Positions 42,663-50,075 of a stretch of DNA of 64,000 bases are shown piece by piece. The position numbers and the translations under genes are program-made. Origin of the DNA: Actinomycetota bacterium (GTDB taxonomy: Bacteria; Actinomycetota; Actinomycetes; Actinomycetales; Dermatophilaceae); contig JAIUNK010000022.1 of the NCBI GenBank assembly GCA_020161845.1, forward strand, positions 1-64,000. Direction: 5' to 3'. The notes beneath the pieces were generated by a model. It was not told the DNA's origin and made no database searches. It saw only the letters and a program-made list of their open reading frames with translations. Position 1 is the stretch's first letter. Every line of letters starts with the position of its first letter.

Positions 42663-43351
42663 GTGCGGTGGGCGTGCTCGGGCGTCGGCCGACGACGGTG
42701 CTGCTCGGGCTCCTCGGGGCCGGGCTCGGCCTGATCGTGGCCTCCCGGCCGATGGCGACGGGCGAGCCCGCGGCGGGATCGCTGAACACGGCGACCCGGC
42801 TGGCCGCCAGCGGCTCGGCTCTGGCACCGGCCTATCCGGCCCTGCTGTTGGTGGCGGCCGCCGCGGCGGCGGCCCTGGCCTTCGCGGGGCCGCGGCTGCG
42901 GCCGGTGGTCGCGGTGCTGCTCGGCGCCGCCGGTGTCGGCGCGGAGGTGGCGTGGCGGACCGGCCTTGCCGATGCCTCGGCCGGGCTGTCCCGGGCCACC
43001 GTGCCAGCGGGCCTGCCCGTGCACGACGTGGTCGTCGCGCCCGCCTCCTGGGGCGGGGACGCGGCGGCGCTGCTCGTCGTCGTCGCCGCGGCGCTGGCGC
43101 TGATCCTCGGGTCGCGGTGGCGGCGAGTCTCGGCTCGCTACGACGCCCCCGTCGAGGCGTCCGTCGAGGCCCCGGTCGAGGCCCCGGTCGGGGAGCGGGC
43201 CGGCCCCGGCGCGCCGCCCGCCGGTAGGTCGCAGCGGCCCGGTACGCCGGCGCAGCCCTCTCCGCCGCAGTCCGGCACGTCGGGCCCCCTCGGCCGGCGT
43301 ACCGAGGACGACTGGGATGCGCTCTCCCGCGGCGAGGATCCGACGCTCTGA
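42659..43351 (+). CDS. TIGR02234 family Trp-cluster membrane protein
   Basis: Membrane protein of 230 residues, known only from actinobacterial tryptophan clusters. Four membrane segments (about 10-30, 55-77, 80-97, 133-150) and a cytoplasmic Pro/Ala/Gly-rich tail ending in LGRRTEDDWDALSRGEDPTL. Its ATG overlaps the trpE stop (ATGA). The role is unknown; conserved linkage to trpE and trpC suggests a part in tryptophan metabolism or transport. Confidence 0.8.
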   Translation: MSAVGVLGRRPTTVLLGLLGAGLGLIVASRPMATGEPAAGSLNTATRLAASGSALAPAYPALLLVAAAAAAALAFAGPRLRPVVAVLLGAAGVGAEVAWRTGLADASAGLSRATVPAGLPVHDVVVAPASWGGDAAALLVVVAAALALILGSRWRRVSARYDAPVEASVEAPVEAPVGERAGPGAPPAGRSQRPGTPAQPSPPQSGTSGPLGRRTEDDWDALSRGEDPTL

Positions 43352-43443
43352 GCGCCAAATGACCGATCGGCGCATCCCGCGGCCGTCCGGCCCAGCGTGA
43401 CCGGTTGCCCGGTGCCGTCCGACCGTTCGCGGTTCCGGCCTGG

Positions 43444-43449
43444 CACAAT
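43444..43449 (+). promoter_or_regulatory. Candidate -10 element upstream of the HGxxPAAW gene
   Basis: CACAAT in the 230-bp gap; about 130 bp before the start codon, which has its own GGAGGAAAG ribosome site, so the leader would be long. Nothing else was seen in this gap. Confidence 0.3.
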
Positions 43450-43581
43450 GTCGCTCACGACGACGTCCGGACCCTTCGGGGCAACCGTCAGTCGGCCGCG
43501 AGGTCGGGTGGCACCGGAACCCGCCGGTCGAGTGGGCCGGACGCCGCCCGCGAACGATGAACGACACGGAGGAAAGCGCAG

Positions 43582-43788
43582 ATGTCCGGCAAGGTCTCCC
43601 ACGGCAACACCCCCGCCGCCTGGATCGGCACCGTCGTCCTGCTCGCCGGGGCCCTGTTGGTCAGCCTCGGGGTGGTCGTCCACTGGTCGTGGTTGTGGAT
43701 CGCGGGCACCGTGCTGTGTGTTGCGGGTGCCGCGGCCTGGATCGGTCTGCAGCGGGCCGGCGGCAAGTGGGTCGAGGACATGTGGTGA
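43582..43788 (+). CDS. HGxxPAAW family small membrane protein
   Basis: Protein of 68 residues with the name-giving HGNTPAAW at the N-terminus and two membrane segments (about 13-32 and 36-55). The family is actinobacterial and stands between trpE and trpC. Seven of its 68 residues are Trp, including W-S-W-L-W, and the last residue is Trp. Function unknown. A clear GGAGGAAAG precedes the ATG, so it is translated by the usual route. Confidence 0.85.
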   Translation: MSGKVSHGNTPAAWIGTVVLLAGALLVSLGVVVHWSWLWIAGTVLCVAGAAAWIGLQRAGGKWVEDMW

Positions 43789-43945
43789 CGTCGCCCTCGA
43801 CGTACCGGCCCTGACCCGGCCACCCACCGGCTGCCACCCCAGCCACCGGCCCGGACCGCCCCGCGGTGCCGGGCCGTCGCCCTGCCAGCCCCGAGCCTGC
43901 CTGTCCGCGCTCGGAACCCGATTCGGAGCACCCGGCCGCGCTGGT

Positions 43946-43951
43946 TACGCT
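43946..43951 (+). promoter_or_regulatory. Leaderless -10 element, trpC
   Basis: TACGCT, seven bases, GTG at 43959. This gives trpCBA its own promoter apart from trpE. Confidence 0.55.
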
Positions 43952-43958
43952 GAGCCCC

Positions 43959-44780
43959 GTGGCTACCGTTCTGGACGAGATCATCGAGGGCGTGCGTGCA
44001 GACCTCGCGCAGCGTCGCAGCCAGCTGAGCCTCGAGGACCTCAAGGAGCGGGCGGCCCGGGCCCTGGACCCGCGTGATGCGGTCGCCGCCCTGCGTCAGG
44101 GTGAGGTCGGCGTCAAGGTCATCGCCGAGGTCAAGCGGAGCAGTCCGAGCAAGGGTGCGCTGGCGATGATCGCCGATCCGGCCGGCTTGGCTCGCGATTA
44201 CGAGGCGGGCGGCGCCAGGGCGATCAGCGTGCTGACCGAGCAGCGCCGCTTCGGCGGCAGCCTGGAGGATCTCGTGGCGGTCCGCGCCGCGGTCGACATC
44301 CCGGTGCTGCGCAAGGACTTCATCGTCGACGCCTATCAGCTCTGGGAGGCCCGGGCGCACGGCGCGGACCTCGTGCTGCTCATCGTGGCGGCGCTGGAGC
44401 AGGAGGTGCTGGTCGGGCTGCTGGAGCGCACCCAGTCCCTGGGCATGCACGCGCTTGTCGAGGTCCACGATGAGGACGAGGCGGCCCGAGCGGTCGCCGC
44501 GGGCGCCAGCATCATCGGCGTGAACAACCGCAACCTGAAGACCCTCGACGTCGATCGGGGCACCTTTGGTCGGATCGCCCCGCACCTGCCCGCCGGCGTC
44601 GTGAAGGTCGCCGAGTCCGGCGTGCGCGGCCCGCACGATGTCCTCGAACTCGCCCGCCTCGGCGCCGACGCGGTCCTGGTCGGGGAGGCCCTGGTCACCG
44701 GCGGCCGACCGCGCGAGGCCGTGCAGGAGCTGGTCACCGCGGGGTCACATCCGTGTCTGCGGCTGCCGGGGGAGTCGTGA
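43959..44780 (+). CDS. trpC: Indole-3-glycerol phosphate synthase
   Basis: Closes the indole ring from CdRP. A (beta/alpha)8 enzyme of 273 residues with the IGPS motifs [12 protein letters not shown] (catalytic Lys and Ser), [32 protein letters not shown] and [12 protein letters not shown]. Start is the GTG at 43959 next to a -10 element; an in-frame ATG at 43866 lies upstream of that promoter. The TGA overlaps the trpB GTG (GTGA). Confidence 0.96.
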   Translation: MATVLDEIIEGVRADLAQRRSQLSLEDLKERAARALDPRDAVAALRQGEVGVKVIAEVKRSSPSKGALAMIADPAGLARDYEAGGARAISVLTEQRRFGGSLEDLVAVRAAVDIPVLRKDFIVDAYQLWEARAHGADLVLLIVAALEQEVLVGLLERTQSLGMHALVEVHDEDEAARAVAAGASIIGVNNRNLKTLDVDRGTFGRIAPHLPAGVVKVAESGVRGPHDVLELARLGADAVLVGEALVTGGRPREAVQELVTAGSHPCLRLPGES

Positions 44781-46012
44781 GCGCCCCACAGCTCGACGCC
44801 TTCGCGGAGGCGATGGGCGTCGGAGTGGGCCGGTTCGGCGACTTCGGCGGGCGGTTCGTGCCTGAGGCGTTGGTCGCCGCCCTGGAGGAACTGGACGAGG
44901 CCCGCCTCAAGGCCGCCGTGGATCCCCAGTTCCAGGCCGAGCTGCGCCGGCTGCAGACCGACTACACCGGCCGGCCGAGTCTGCTCACCGAGGTGCCCCG
45001 GTTCGCGGAGCACTGCGGCGGCGCCCGGGTCTTCCTCAAGCGCGAGGATCTCAACCACACCGGCAGCCACAAGATCAACAACGTCCTGGGGCAGGCGCTG
45101 CTGACCGTGCAGATGGGCAAGAAGCGGGTCATCGCGGAGACCGGTGCGGGCCAGCACGGCGTGGCGACGGCGACGGCGGCCGCCCTGATGGGCCTGGACT
45201 GCGTCGTCTATATGGGCGAACGCGACACCCAGCGGCAGGCCCTCAACGTGGCCCGGATGCGGCTGCTCGGCGCGCAGGTCATCCCGGTCACGCACGGCAG
45301 CCGCACGCTGAAGGACGCGGTCAACGAGGCGCTGCGGGACTGGGTCGCGAACGTCGACACCACCCATTACGTGCTGGGCACCGTGACCGGCCCGCACCCG
45401 TTCCCCGAGATGGTCCGCGACTTCCACAAGGTCATCGGCGAGGAGGCCCGCGAGCAGATCCTGGCGCGGATCGGTCGGCTGCCGGATGCGGTGATCGCCT
45501 GCGTCGGCGGCGGCAGCAACGCGATGGGCCTGTTCCACCGGTTCCGCGAGGACGCCGGGGTGCGGCTGATCGGCGTGGAGGCCGGCGGCGAGGGCATCGG
45601 CTCGGGCAAGCATGCGGCGCGGTTCTCCGGCGGCACGCCGGGGGTGCTGCACGGCGCCGCGACGTACGTCCTGCAGGACGACGACGGCCAAACCGTCGAG
45701 TCGCACTCGATCTCCGCGGGCCTGGACTACCCCAGCGTCGGCCCGGAGCACGCCTTCCTGCACGAGAGCGGGCGGGCCGAATACCGCTATGCCACCGACG
45801 AGGACGCGATGGAGGCGTTCCGGCTGCTGACCCGCACCGAGGGCATCCTGCCGGCCATCGAGTCGGCGCACGCCCTGGCCGGGGCGATGGAGGTCGGCCG
45901 CGAACTGGGCGAGGGTGCGGTGCTCATCGTCAATCTCTCCGGCCGCGGCGACAAGGATGTGGACACCGCCGCCCGCTACTTCGGGCTGATCGAATCGGAG
46001 CAGGAGCGGTGA
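44777..46012 (+). CDS. trpB: Tryptophan synthase beta chain
   Basis: PLP enzyme joining indole and serine to tryptophan; 411 residues. [13 protein letters not shown] opens the chain; PLP Lys99 in [25 protein letters not shown]; phosphate-binding [21 protein letters not shown] and [10 protein letters not shown] near the end. Start is the GTG at 44777 after GGGGGAG; a GTG at 44753 is in frame but inside trpC. Confidence 0.97.
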   Translation: MSAPQLDAFAEAMGVGVGRFGDFGGRFVPEALVAALEELDEARLKAAVDPQFQAELRRLQTDYTGRPSLLTEVPRFAEHCGGARVFLKREDLNHTGSHKINNVLGQALLTVQMGKKRVIAETGAGQHGVATATAAALMGLDCVVYMGERDTQRQALNVARMRLLGAQVIPVTHGSRTLKDAVNEALRDWVANVDTTHYVLGTVTGPHPFPEMVRDFHKVIGEEAREQILARIGRLPDAVIACVGGGSNAMGLFHRFREDAGVRLIGVEAGGEGIGSGKHAARFSGGTPGVLHGAATYVLQDDDGQTVESHSISAGLDYPSVGPEHAFLHESGRAEYRYATDEDAMEAFRLLTRTEGILPAIESAHALAGAMEVGRELGEGAVLIVNLSGRGDKDVDTAARYFGLIESEQER

Positions 46013-46836
46013 TGGGTACGACGAGCGCGGCGGGCGTCCTCGCCCTCGACGCGGTGCTGGCCCGGGCCAAGGCGGAGGACCGCGCAGCGCTGATGGGGTA
46101 TCTTCCGGTCGGCTACCCGACCGTGCCGGAGTCGCTGCAGGCGATGCGCGCCATCGTGGAGGAGGGCGCCGACATCGTGGAGGTCGGTTTTCCCTACAGC
46201 GATCCGGTGCTTGACGGCCCGGTGATCCAGGACGCCGCGACGACCGCGCTGGCCAACGGCGTCCGGATCACCGACATCTTCGCCGCGGTCCGCGAGGTCA
46301 CGGCGGCGGGCGGCGTCGCGGTGGTGATGAGCTACTGGAACCCGATCCTGGCCTACGGGGTGGACCGGTTCGCGGCGGATCTCGCGGCGGCGGGCGGTGC
46401 CGGCGTGATCACTCCCGATCTGATTCCGGACGAGGCCGGCGACTGGCTGGAGGCGGCGCAGCGGCACGGCCTGGCCCCGATCTTCCTGGTCGCGCCGAGC
46501 TCCACGGGGGCGAGGCTGGCGATGACCACCGCGCACTGCCGCGGATTCGTCTACGTCACCTCGGTGATGGGCGTGACCGGCACCCGCACCTCGGTCGGCT
46601 CGGCGGCGGAGGGCTTGGTCGCGCGGACTCGCGCCGTCACCGACCTGCCGCTCTGTGTCGGCCTCGGCGTCAGCGACGGGGCCCAGGCCGCGGAGCTGGC
46701 CGCCTTCGCCGACGGCGTGATCGTCGGGTCGGCGCTGGTGCGGCGCCTCGCCGGCGAGGGTGCCTGGGAGCGGCGGCTGGCGTCGCTGCGCGAGCTGACC
46801 GCCGAGCTGGCCCGCGGCGTGCGGAGCGGGCGCTGA
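46012..46836 (+). CDS. trpA: Tryptophan synthase alpha chain
   Basis: Splits indole-3-glycerol phosphate and feeds indole through a tunnel to TrpB; 274 residues. Catalytic Glu in VEVGFPYSDPVLDGP, catalytic Asp region PDLIPDEA, phosphate site LGVSDGAQAA and VGSALV. Start is either the ATG at 46012 (overlapping the trpB stop as TGATG) or the GTG at 46009; GGAG lies just upstream of both. Overlaps next gene as TGATG. Confidence 0.95.
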   Translation: MGTTSAAGVLALDAVLARAKAEDRAALMGYLPVGYPTVPESLQAMRAIVEEGADIVEVGFPYSDPVLDGPVIQDAATTALANGVRITDIFAAVREVTAAGGVAVVMSYWNPILAYGVDRFAADLAAAGGAGVITPDLIPDEAGDWLEAAQRHGLAPIFLVAPSSTGARLAMTTAHCRGFVYVTSVMGVTGTRTSVGSAAEGLVARTRAVTDLPLCVGLGVSDGAQAAELAAFADGVIVGSALVRRLAGEGAWERRLASLRELTAELARGVRSGR

Positions 46837-47354
46837 TGGCGCTTCGTGCGGTCGGCCTGGCGGCGCGGTTGATCCTTGCCGGGGTGTGGATCTATGCGGC
46901 GGCCACGAAGCTCGGCAAGCCGCTGACCAGCGCGCGGTCGGTGCAGGCCTACGACATCTTCCCCTACGACCTGGCGGCGATCATCGGCCAGGCGTTGCCG
47001 ATCGTCGAGCTGGCGCTCGGCCTCCTGCTGCTGATCGGCCTGTTCGTGCGGCCGGTTGCGATCGTCTCCGCGGTGCTGCTGGTGGTCTTCATCGCGGGGA
47101 TCGCCTCGGCCTGGGCTCGGGGCCTGCGGATCGACTGCGGCTGCTTCGGCGGCGACGGCTCGTTGGCCTGGGATCGGGAGCCGGCCTATCTGCAGGAGAT
47201 CCTGCGCGACCTCGGCTTCCTGGCCCTTGCCGCGTGGCTCGTGGTACGCCCGAGAACGCCTGTGGCGGTGGACAATCGACTCAACGGATCGGGATCGACG
47301 CGGGCCGCGACCACGGCGTCGCCGGCCGGTGTCGGCACCGGAACCACCCCCTGA
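46836..47354 (+). CDS. DoxX/MauE-like membrane protein
   Basis: Four-helix membrane protein of 172 residues (segments about 5-22, 45-65, 70-92 and 125-142) related to MauE and DoxX. It has a CGCFGG motif (Cys pair) between segments 3 and 4, as in MauE-like thiol-redox partners. It starts on the trpA stop but the encoded function fits better with the DsbA-like protein encoded 68 bp downstream: the two could pass electrons to or from secreted disulfides, in the manner of DsbB/DsbD. That pairing is inference. Confidence 0.78.
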   Translation: MALRAVGLAARLILAGVWIYAAATKLGKPLTSARSVQAYDIFPYDLAAIIGQALPIVELALGLLLLIGLFVRPVAIVSAVLLVVFIAGIASAWARGLRIDCGCFGGDGSLAWDREPAYLQEILRDLGFLALAAWLVVRPRTPVAVDNRLNGSGSTRAATTASPAGVGTGTTP

Positions 47355-47422
47355 ACCCACTCGTTCACGACGCGGGCTGGCCGCCGGAAGCGCCGGGGGA
47401 GCCCGAGATCGAAGGAGAGAGC

Positions 47423-48241
47423 ATGCCGTCCGCTCCGCACAACGACCGCCAGGCGAAGATCGCCGCGGCCGCCGATCGCCCGAAGAACACCAAGGCCATC
47501 CTGGGCGCGGTCATCGGCGCGCTCGTGGTGCTCGGGATCGTCCTGGCCATCTGGCTGCCCAACCGGGGCGGCGACACTCCGGCCGCGCCGGGGACAACGG
47601 GCACCGCGACGGGTGCCAGCGGAACCGGCACCGGCACCGCCGGCAATGCCGCGGTCAAGCTGCCGAAGGGCGTCAAGGACGCCAACTCGCCGGTGATCGC
47701 GACGAACGGGGGCGTGTTGAAGGACGGCATCCCGACGCTGCAGATCTTCGAGGACTTCCAGTGCCCCGCCTGCAAGCAGGCCGAGGACCGCTTGGGAGGT
47801 CGCATCCACGATCTCGCTGCGGCGGGCAAGATCAATGTCGTCTATTACATCAAGACCTTCCTGGACGACAATCTGCGCAACGACTCATCCAAGAAGGCCG
47901 GCAACGCGGCCCTGTGCGCCGCCGACGCCGGCAAGTTCGCAGAGTTCCACGACAAGGTCTATGCCAAGCAGCCCACGAACGAGGGTGACGGCTACACGGA
48001 CGAGGCGCTGGCCAGTGCTGCGACCGAGGCGGGCATCTCTGGTGCGGCGCTCGATACCTGGAAAAAGTGCGCGGCGGATCGGCCGTACGTTCCTTACCTC
48101 AAGGGTCTTGAGGAGTACACCTACCGGGTAATGGACGTTCGCGGTACGCCGTACTTCTTCGTGAACAACAAGGTGATCTCGCTGAGTGGGGTGGCCACCG
48201 CGGACGACTTCGAGAAGAAGCTGTTCGAGGTCGCCAAGTAG
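47423..48241 (+). CDS. Membrane-anchored DsbA/thioredoxin-like disulfide oxidoreductase
   Basis: Extracytoplasmic thiol oxidoreductase of 272 residues. Short cytoplasmic N-terminus, one membrane segment (about 26-46, ILGAVIGALVVLGIVLAIWL), Gly/Thr-rich linker, then a DsbA-type domain (about 85-270) with the active pair Cys114/Cys117 in FQCPACKQ and cis-Pro in RGTPYFFVN; two further Cys (ALCAAD, KKCAAD) lie in the helical insert. Similar to actinobacterial DsbA proteins needed for folding of secreted proteins. GAAGGAGAGA precedes the ATG. Followed closely by lgt. Confidence 0.88.
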   Translation: MPSAPHNDRQAKIAAAADRPKNTKAILGAVIGALVVLGIVLAIWLPNRGGDTPAAPGTTGTATGASGTGTGTAGNAAVKLPKGVKDANSPVIATNGGVLKDGIPTLQIFEDFQCPACKQAEDRLGGRIHDLAAAGKINVVYYIKTFLDDNLRNDSSKKAGNAALCAADAGKFAEFHDKVYAKQPTNEGDGYTDEALASAATEAGISGAALDTWKKCAADRPYVPYLKGLEEYTYRVMDVRGTPYFFVNNKVISLSGVATADDFEKKLFEVAK

Positions 48242-48248
48242 GCCACCC

Positions 48249-49148
48249 GTGATCCCGATGCTGCCCGCAGCCATCCCTTCGCCCACCGTCGGGGTCTGGC
48301 ATCTCGGGCCGATCCCGATGCGGGCGTACGCGCTGGCCCTCCTCACCGGCATCGTGCTCGCGGCCTGGCTGACCGCGCGGCGGTTGCCGGCGCGCGGGGT
48401 CGAGGCCGAGAAGGCCATCGATGTGGCGCTGTGGGCGGTGCCGTTCGGCATCGTCGGCGGCCGGATCTACCACGTCATCTCGAGCCCGCAGGCTTACTTC
48501 GGTGCCGGCGGTCAGCCCGCCAAGGCCTTCGCCATCTGGGAGGGCGGTCTCGGCATCTGGGGCGCGGTGGCCCTTGGCGCCGTCGGCGCGTGGATCGGCT
48601 GCCGCCGGCACGGCGTACCGCTCCTGGTCTTCGCCGACGCCCTCGCCCCGCCGCTGCTCATCGCGCAGGCGATCGGGCGGCTGGGGAACTGGTTCAACAA
48701 CGAGCTGTACGGCGGTCCCACCGACGTCCCGTGGGCGTTGACGATCCATCAGTGGGACCACCAGGCGGGGCGGGCGGTCGTGGACGCCGCGGGCAACCCG
48801 GTGGTGATCGGCACCTTCCACCCGACGTTCCTCTACGAGGCGGTGTGGTGCCTGCTCGCGGCGGCGCTGCTGTTCTGGGTGGATCGCCGGTTCGGCATCG
48901 GCGCGTCGTCCGTACTGCGACGCCTCGTGCCCGGCCAACTGTTCGCGCTGGTGCTCATGCTCTACACGGTGGAGCGATTCGTGGTGGAGAACCTGCGCAT
49001 CGACGACGCCAACCATCTCCTGGGGCTGCGCCTCAACGTCTGGACGTCGATCGTGGTCTTCGCGTTCGGCGCCTGGTGGTTCCGGTGGCTGGGCCGAACG
49101 GCCGGGCGGACACCCGCTGACGTGGGGTCTCGGGGCGGGCCGGCGTAG
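48249..49148 (+). CDS. lgt: Prolipoprotein diacylglyceryl transferase
   Basis: Membrane enzyme that moves diacylglycerol from phosphatidylglycerol to the lipobox Cys of prolipoproteins. About seven membrane segments over 299 residues; WEGGLGIWGA (HGGLGI-like) and the signature GRLGNWFNNELYGGPTD; later Arg in ERFVVENLRID. Start taken at the GTG at 48249, six bases from AGG; the ATG at 48258 is possible. Eight bases follow the dsbA-like gene, so the two are probably co-transcribed, both serving protein export. Confidence 0.93.
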   Translation: MIPMLPAAIPSPTVGVWHLGPIPMRAYALALLTGIVLAAWLTARRLPARGVEAEKAIDVALWAVPFGIVGGRIYHVISSPQAYFGAGGQPAKAFAIWEGGLGIWGAVALGAVGAWIGCRRHGVPLLVFADALAPPLLIAQAIGRLGNWFNNELYGGPTDVPWALTIHQWDHQAGRAVVDAAGNPVVIGTFHPTFLYEAVWCLLAAALLFWVDRRFGIGASSVLRRLVPGQLFALVLMLYTVERFVVENLRIDDANHLLGLRLNVWTSIVVFAFGAWWFRWLGRTAGRTPADVGSRGGPA

Positions 49149-49150
49149 GA

Positions 49151-49168
49151 TGTAGCTACTTGGCTACA
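49151..49168 (+). promoter_or_regulatory. Palindromic operator of the Phd/VapC module
   Basis: TGTAGC-TACTTG-GCTACA, perfect 6-bp arms around six bases, ending 11 bp before the antitoxin start. Phd/YefM antitoxins bind such palindromes at their own promoter. Confidence 0.6.
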
Positions 49169-49179
49169 AGGGGGTCGGC

Positions 49180-49440
49180 ATGGTCACCATGAGCGCTCGG
49201 GAGTTCAATCAGCGTGTCAGTGCCGCAAAACGTGCCGCTCAGGCGGACATCGTGGTCATCACTGAACGCGGCGTACCGTCGCATGTGTTGTTGTCGATCG
49301 CTGAGTATGAGCGGTTGCGAGGGGGCCGCTCGCTGTACGACGCGTTGTCTGCGTCTGCGGAGCAGGACCCAGAGGCGTGGGCGGACATCGACTTCGAGCC
49401 AGCCACGCTACGCCTCGTCCCGCGGGTACCGGACCTGTGA
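49180..49440 (+). CDS. Phd/YefM family antitoxin
   Basis: DNA-binding antitoxin of 86 residues. N-terminal Phd/YefM fold: MVTMSAREFNQRVSAAKRAA, VITERGVPSHVLLSIAEYERL. The C-terminal 35 residues (acidic, EQDPEAWADIDFEP) would wrap the toxin. It is 13 bp before a PIN toxin gene. Alternative start at 49189 is possible. It should repress its own promoter through the palindrome at 49151. Confidence 0.85.
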   Translation: MVTMSAREFNQRVSAAKRAAQADIVVITERGVPSHVLLSIAEYERLRGGRSLYDALSASAEQDPEAWADIDFEPATLRLVPRVPDL

Positions 49441-49453
49441 GGGTGCCGCATCT

Positions 49454-49894
49454 GTGAGCGAACTTCTGCTGGACACGTGCGTCGTCAGCGAGTTGCGCAA
49501 GGCGGCGTCATCGCGGGCGGATCGACGGTTCGTCGCGTGGGCTCGTCGCCACTCGGCAGCGCAGGCGATCAGCGCGATCACGCTCTTTGAGTTGGAGATT
49601 GGCGTACGACGCAGCGAGAGGCGCGACGAGGCGCAGGGGCGTGTGCTGCGGGCGTGGCTTTCGACGGTCTCGCGGACGTTCGAAGGATGTATCTTGCCCG
49701 TCGATGCGCGCATTGCTGCCCTGGCGGCCGGCTGGCACGTTCCCGACCCGGCCCCCGAGCGCGACGCCTTCATCGCGGCCACGGCTGCTGTCCATCGCCT
49801 CACCGTGGCGACCCGCAACACCGCCGACTTCAAGCGCTTTGGCGTGCCGCTGGTCAACCCTTGGGATGCGGATTCGGGTAGGGAAGCCGATTAG
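49454..49894 (+). CDS. PIN-domain toxin (VapC/FitB-like ribonuclease)
   Basis: Toxin of 146 residues, expected to cut tRNA or rRNA when released by its antitoxin. Acidic active-site residues: Asp7 in LLLDTCVVSELRK, Glu in ITLFELEIGVRR, Asp in ERDAFIAATAA and Asp in ATRNTADFKRFG. Ending PLVNPWD is typical of FitB-type PIN proteins. GTG start at 49454. Its partner is Phd/YefM-like rather than VapB, a mixed pair that is common in actinobacteria. Confidence 0.87.
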   Translation: MSELLLDTCVVSELRKAASSRADRRFVAWARRHSAAQAISAITLFELEIGVRRSERRDEAQGRVLRAWLSTVSRTFEGCILPVDARIAALAAGWHVPDPAPERDAFIAATAAVHRLTVATRNTADFKRFGVPLVNPWDADSGREAD

Positions 49895-49919
49895 GGTAGC
49901 CGGCATTCGAGCAGGTTGG

Positions 49920-49934
49920 TCTCAATAAGTGAGA
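49920..49934 (+). promoter_or_regulatory. Inverted repeat in the gltB upstream region
   Basis: TCTCA-ATAAG-TGAGA, perfect arms with a 5-base spacer, 142 bp before gltB and 25 bp after the toxin gene. It may be an operator for gltBD or an end-of-transcript signal for the toxin module. No GlnR box was seen in this gap. Confidence 0.3.
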
Positions 49935-50075
49935 TGGTGGCTGGTCTTCGGCTGTCGGTTCCAGCCGGTAGAGTTCCGTCGTCCGGACAGTGCGGTCCGG
50001 TGCATCGCGCCCTCTCGGCGTACCCTCCCTCCGCCGACCTCATCGGTCCTCTCCCGCAAAGGACGGTGAATCACC

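Noticed and set aside
43352-43958. Tryptophan attenuator leader before trpC
   Set aside because: No leader peptide followed by alternative hairpins could be built, and trpC has a leaderless -10 element next to its start. Only the Trp-rich HGxxPAAW gene remains as a speculative sensor.
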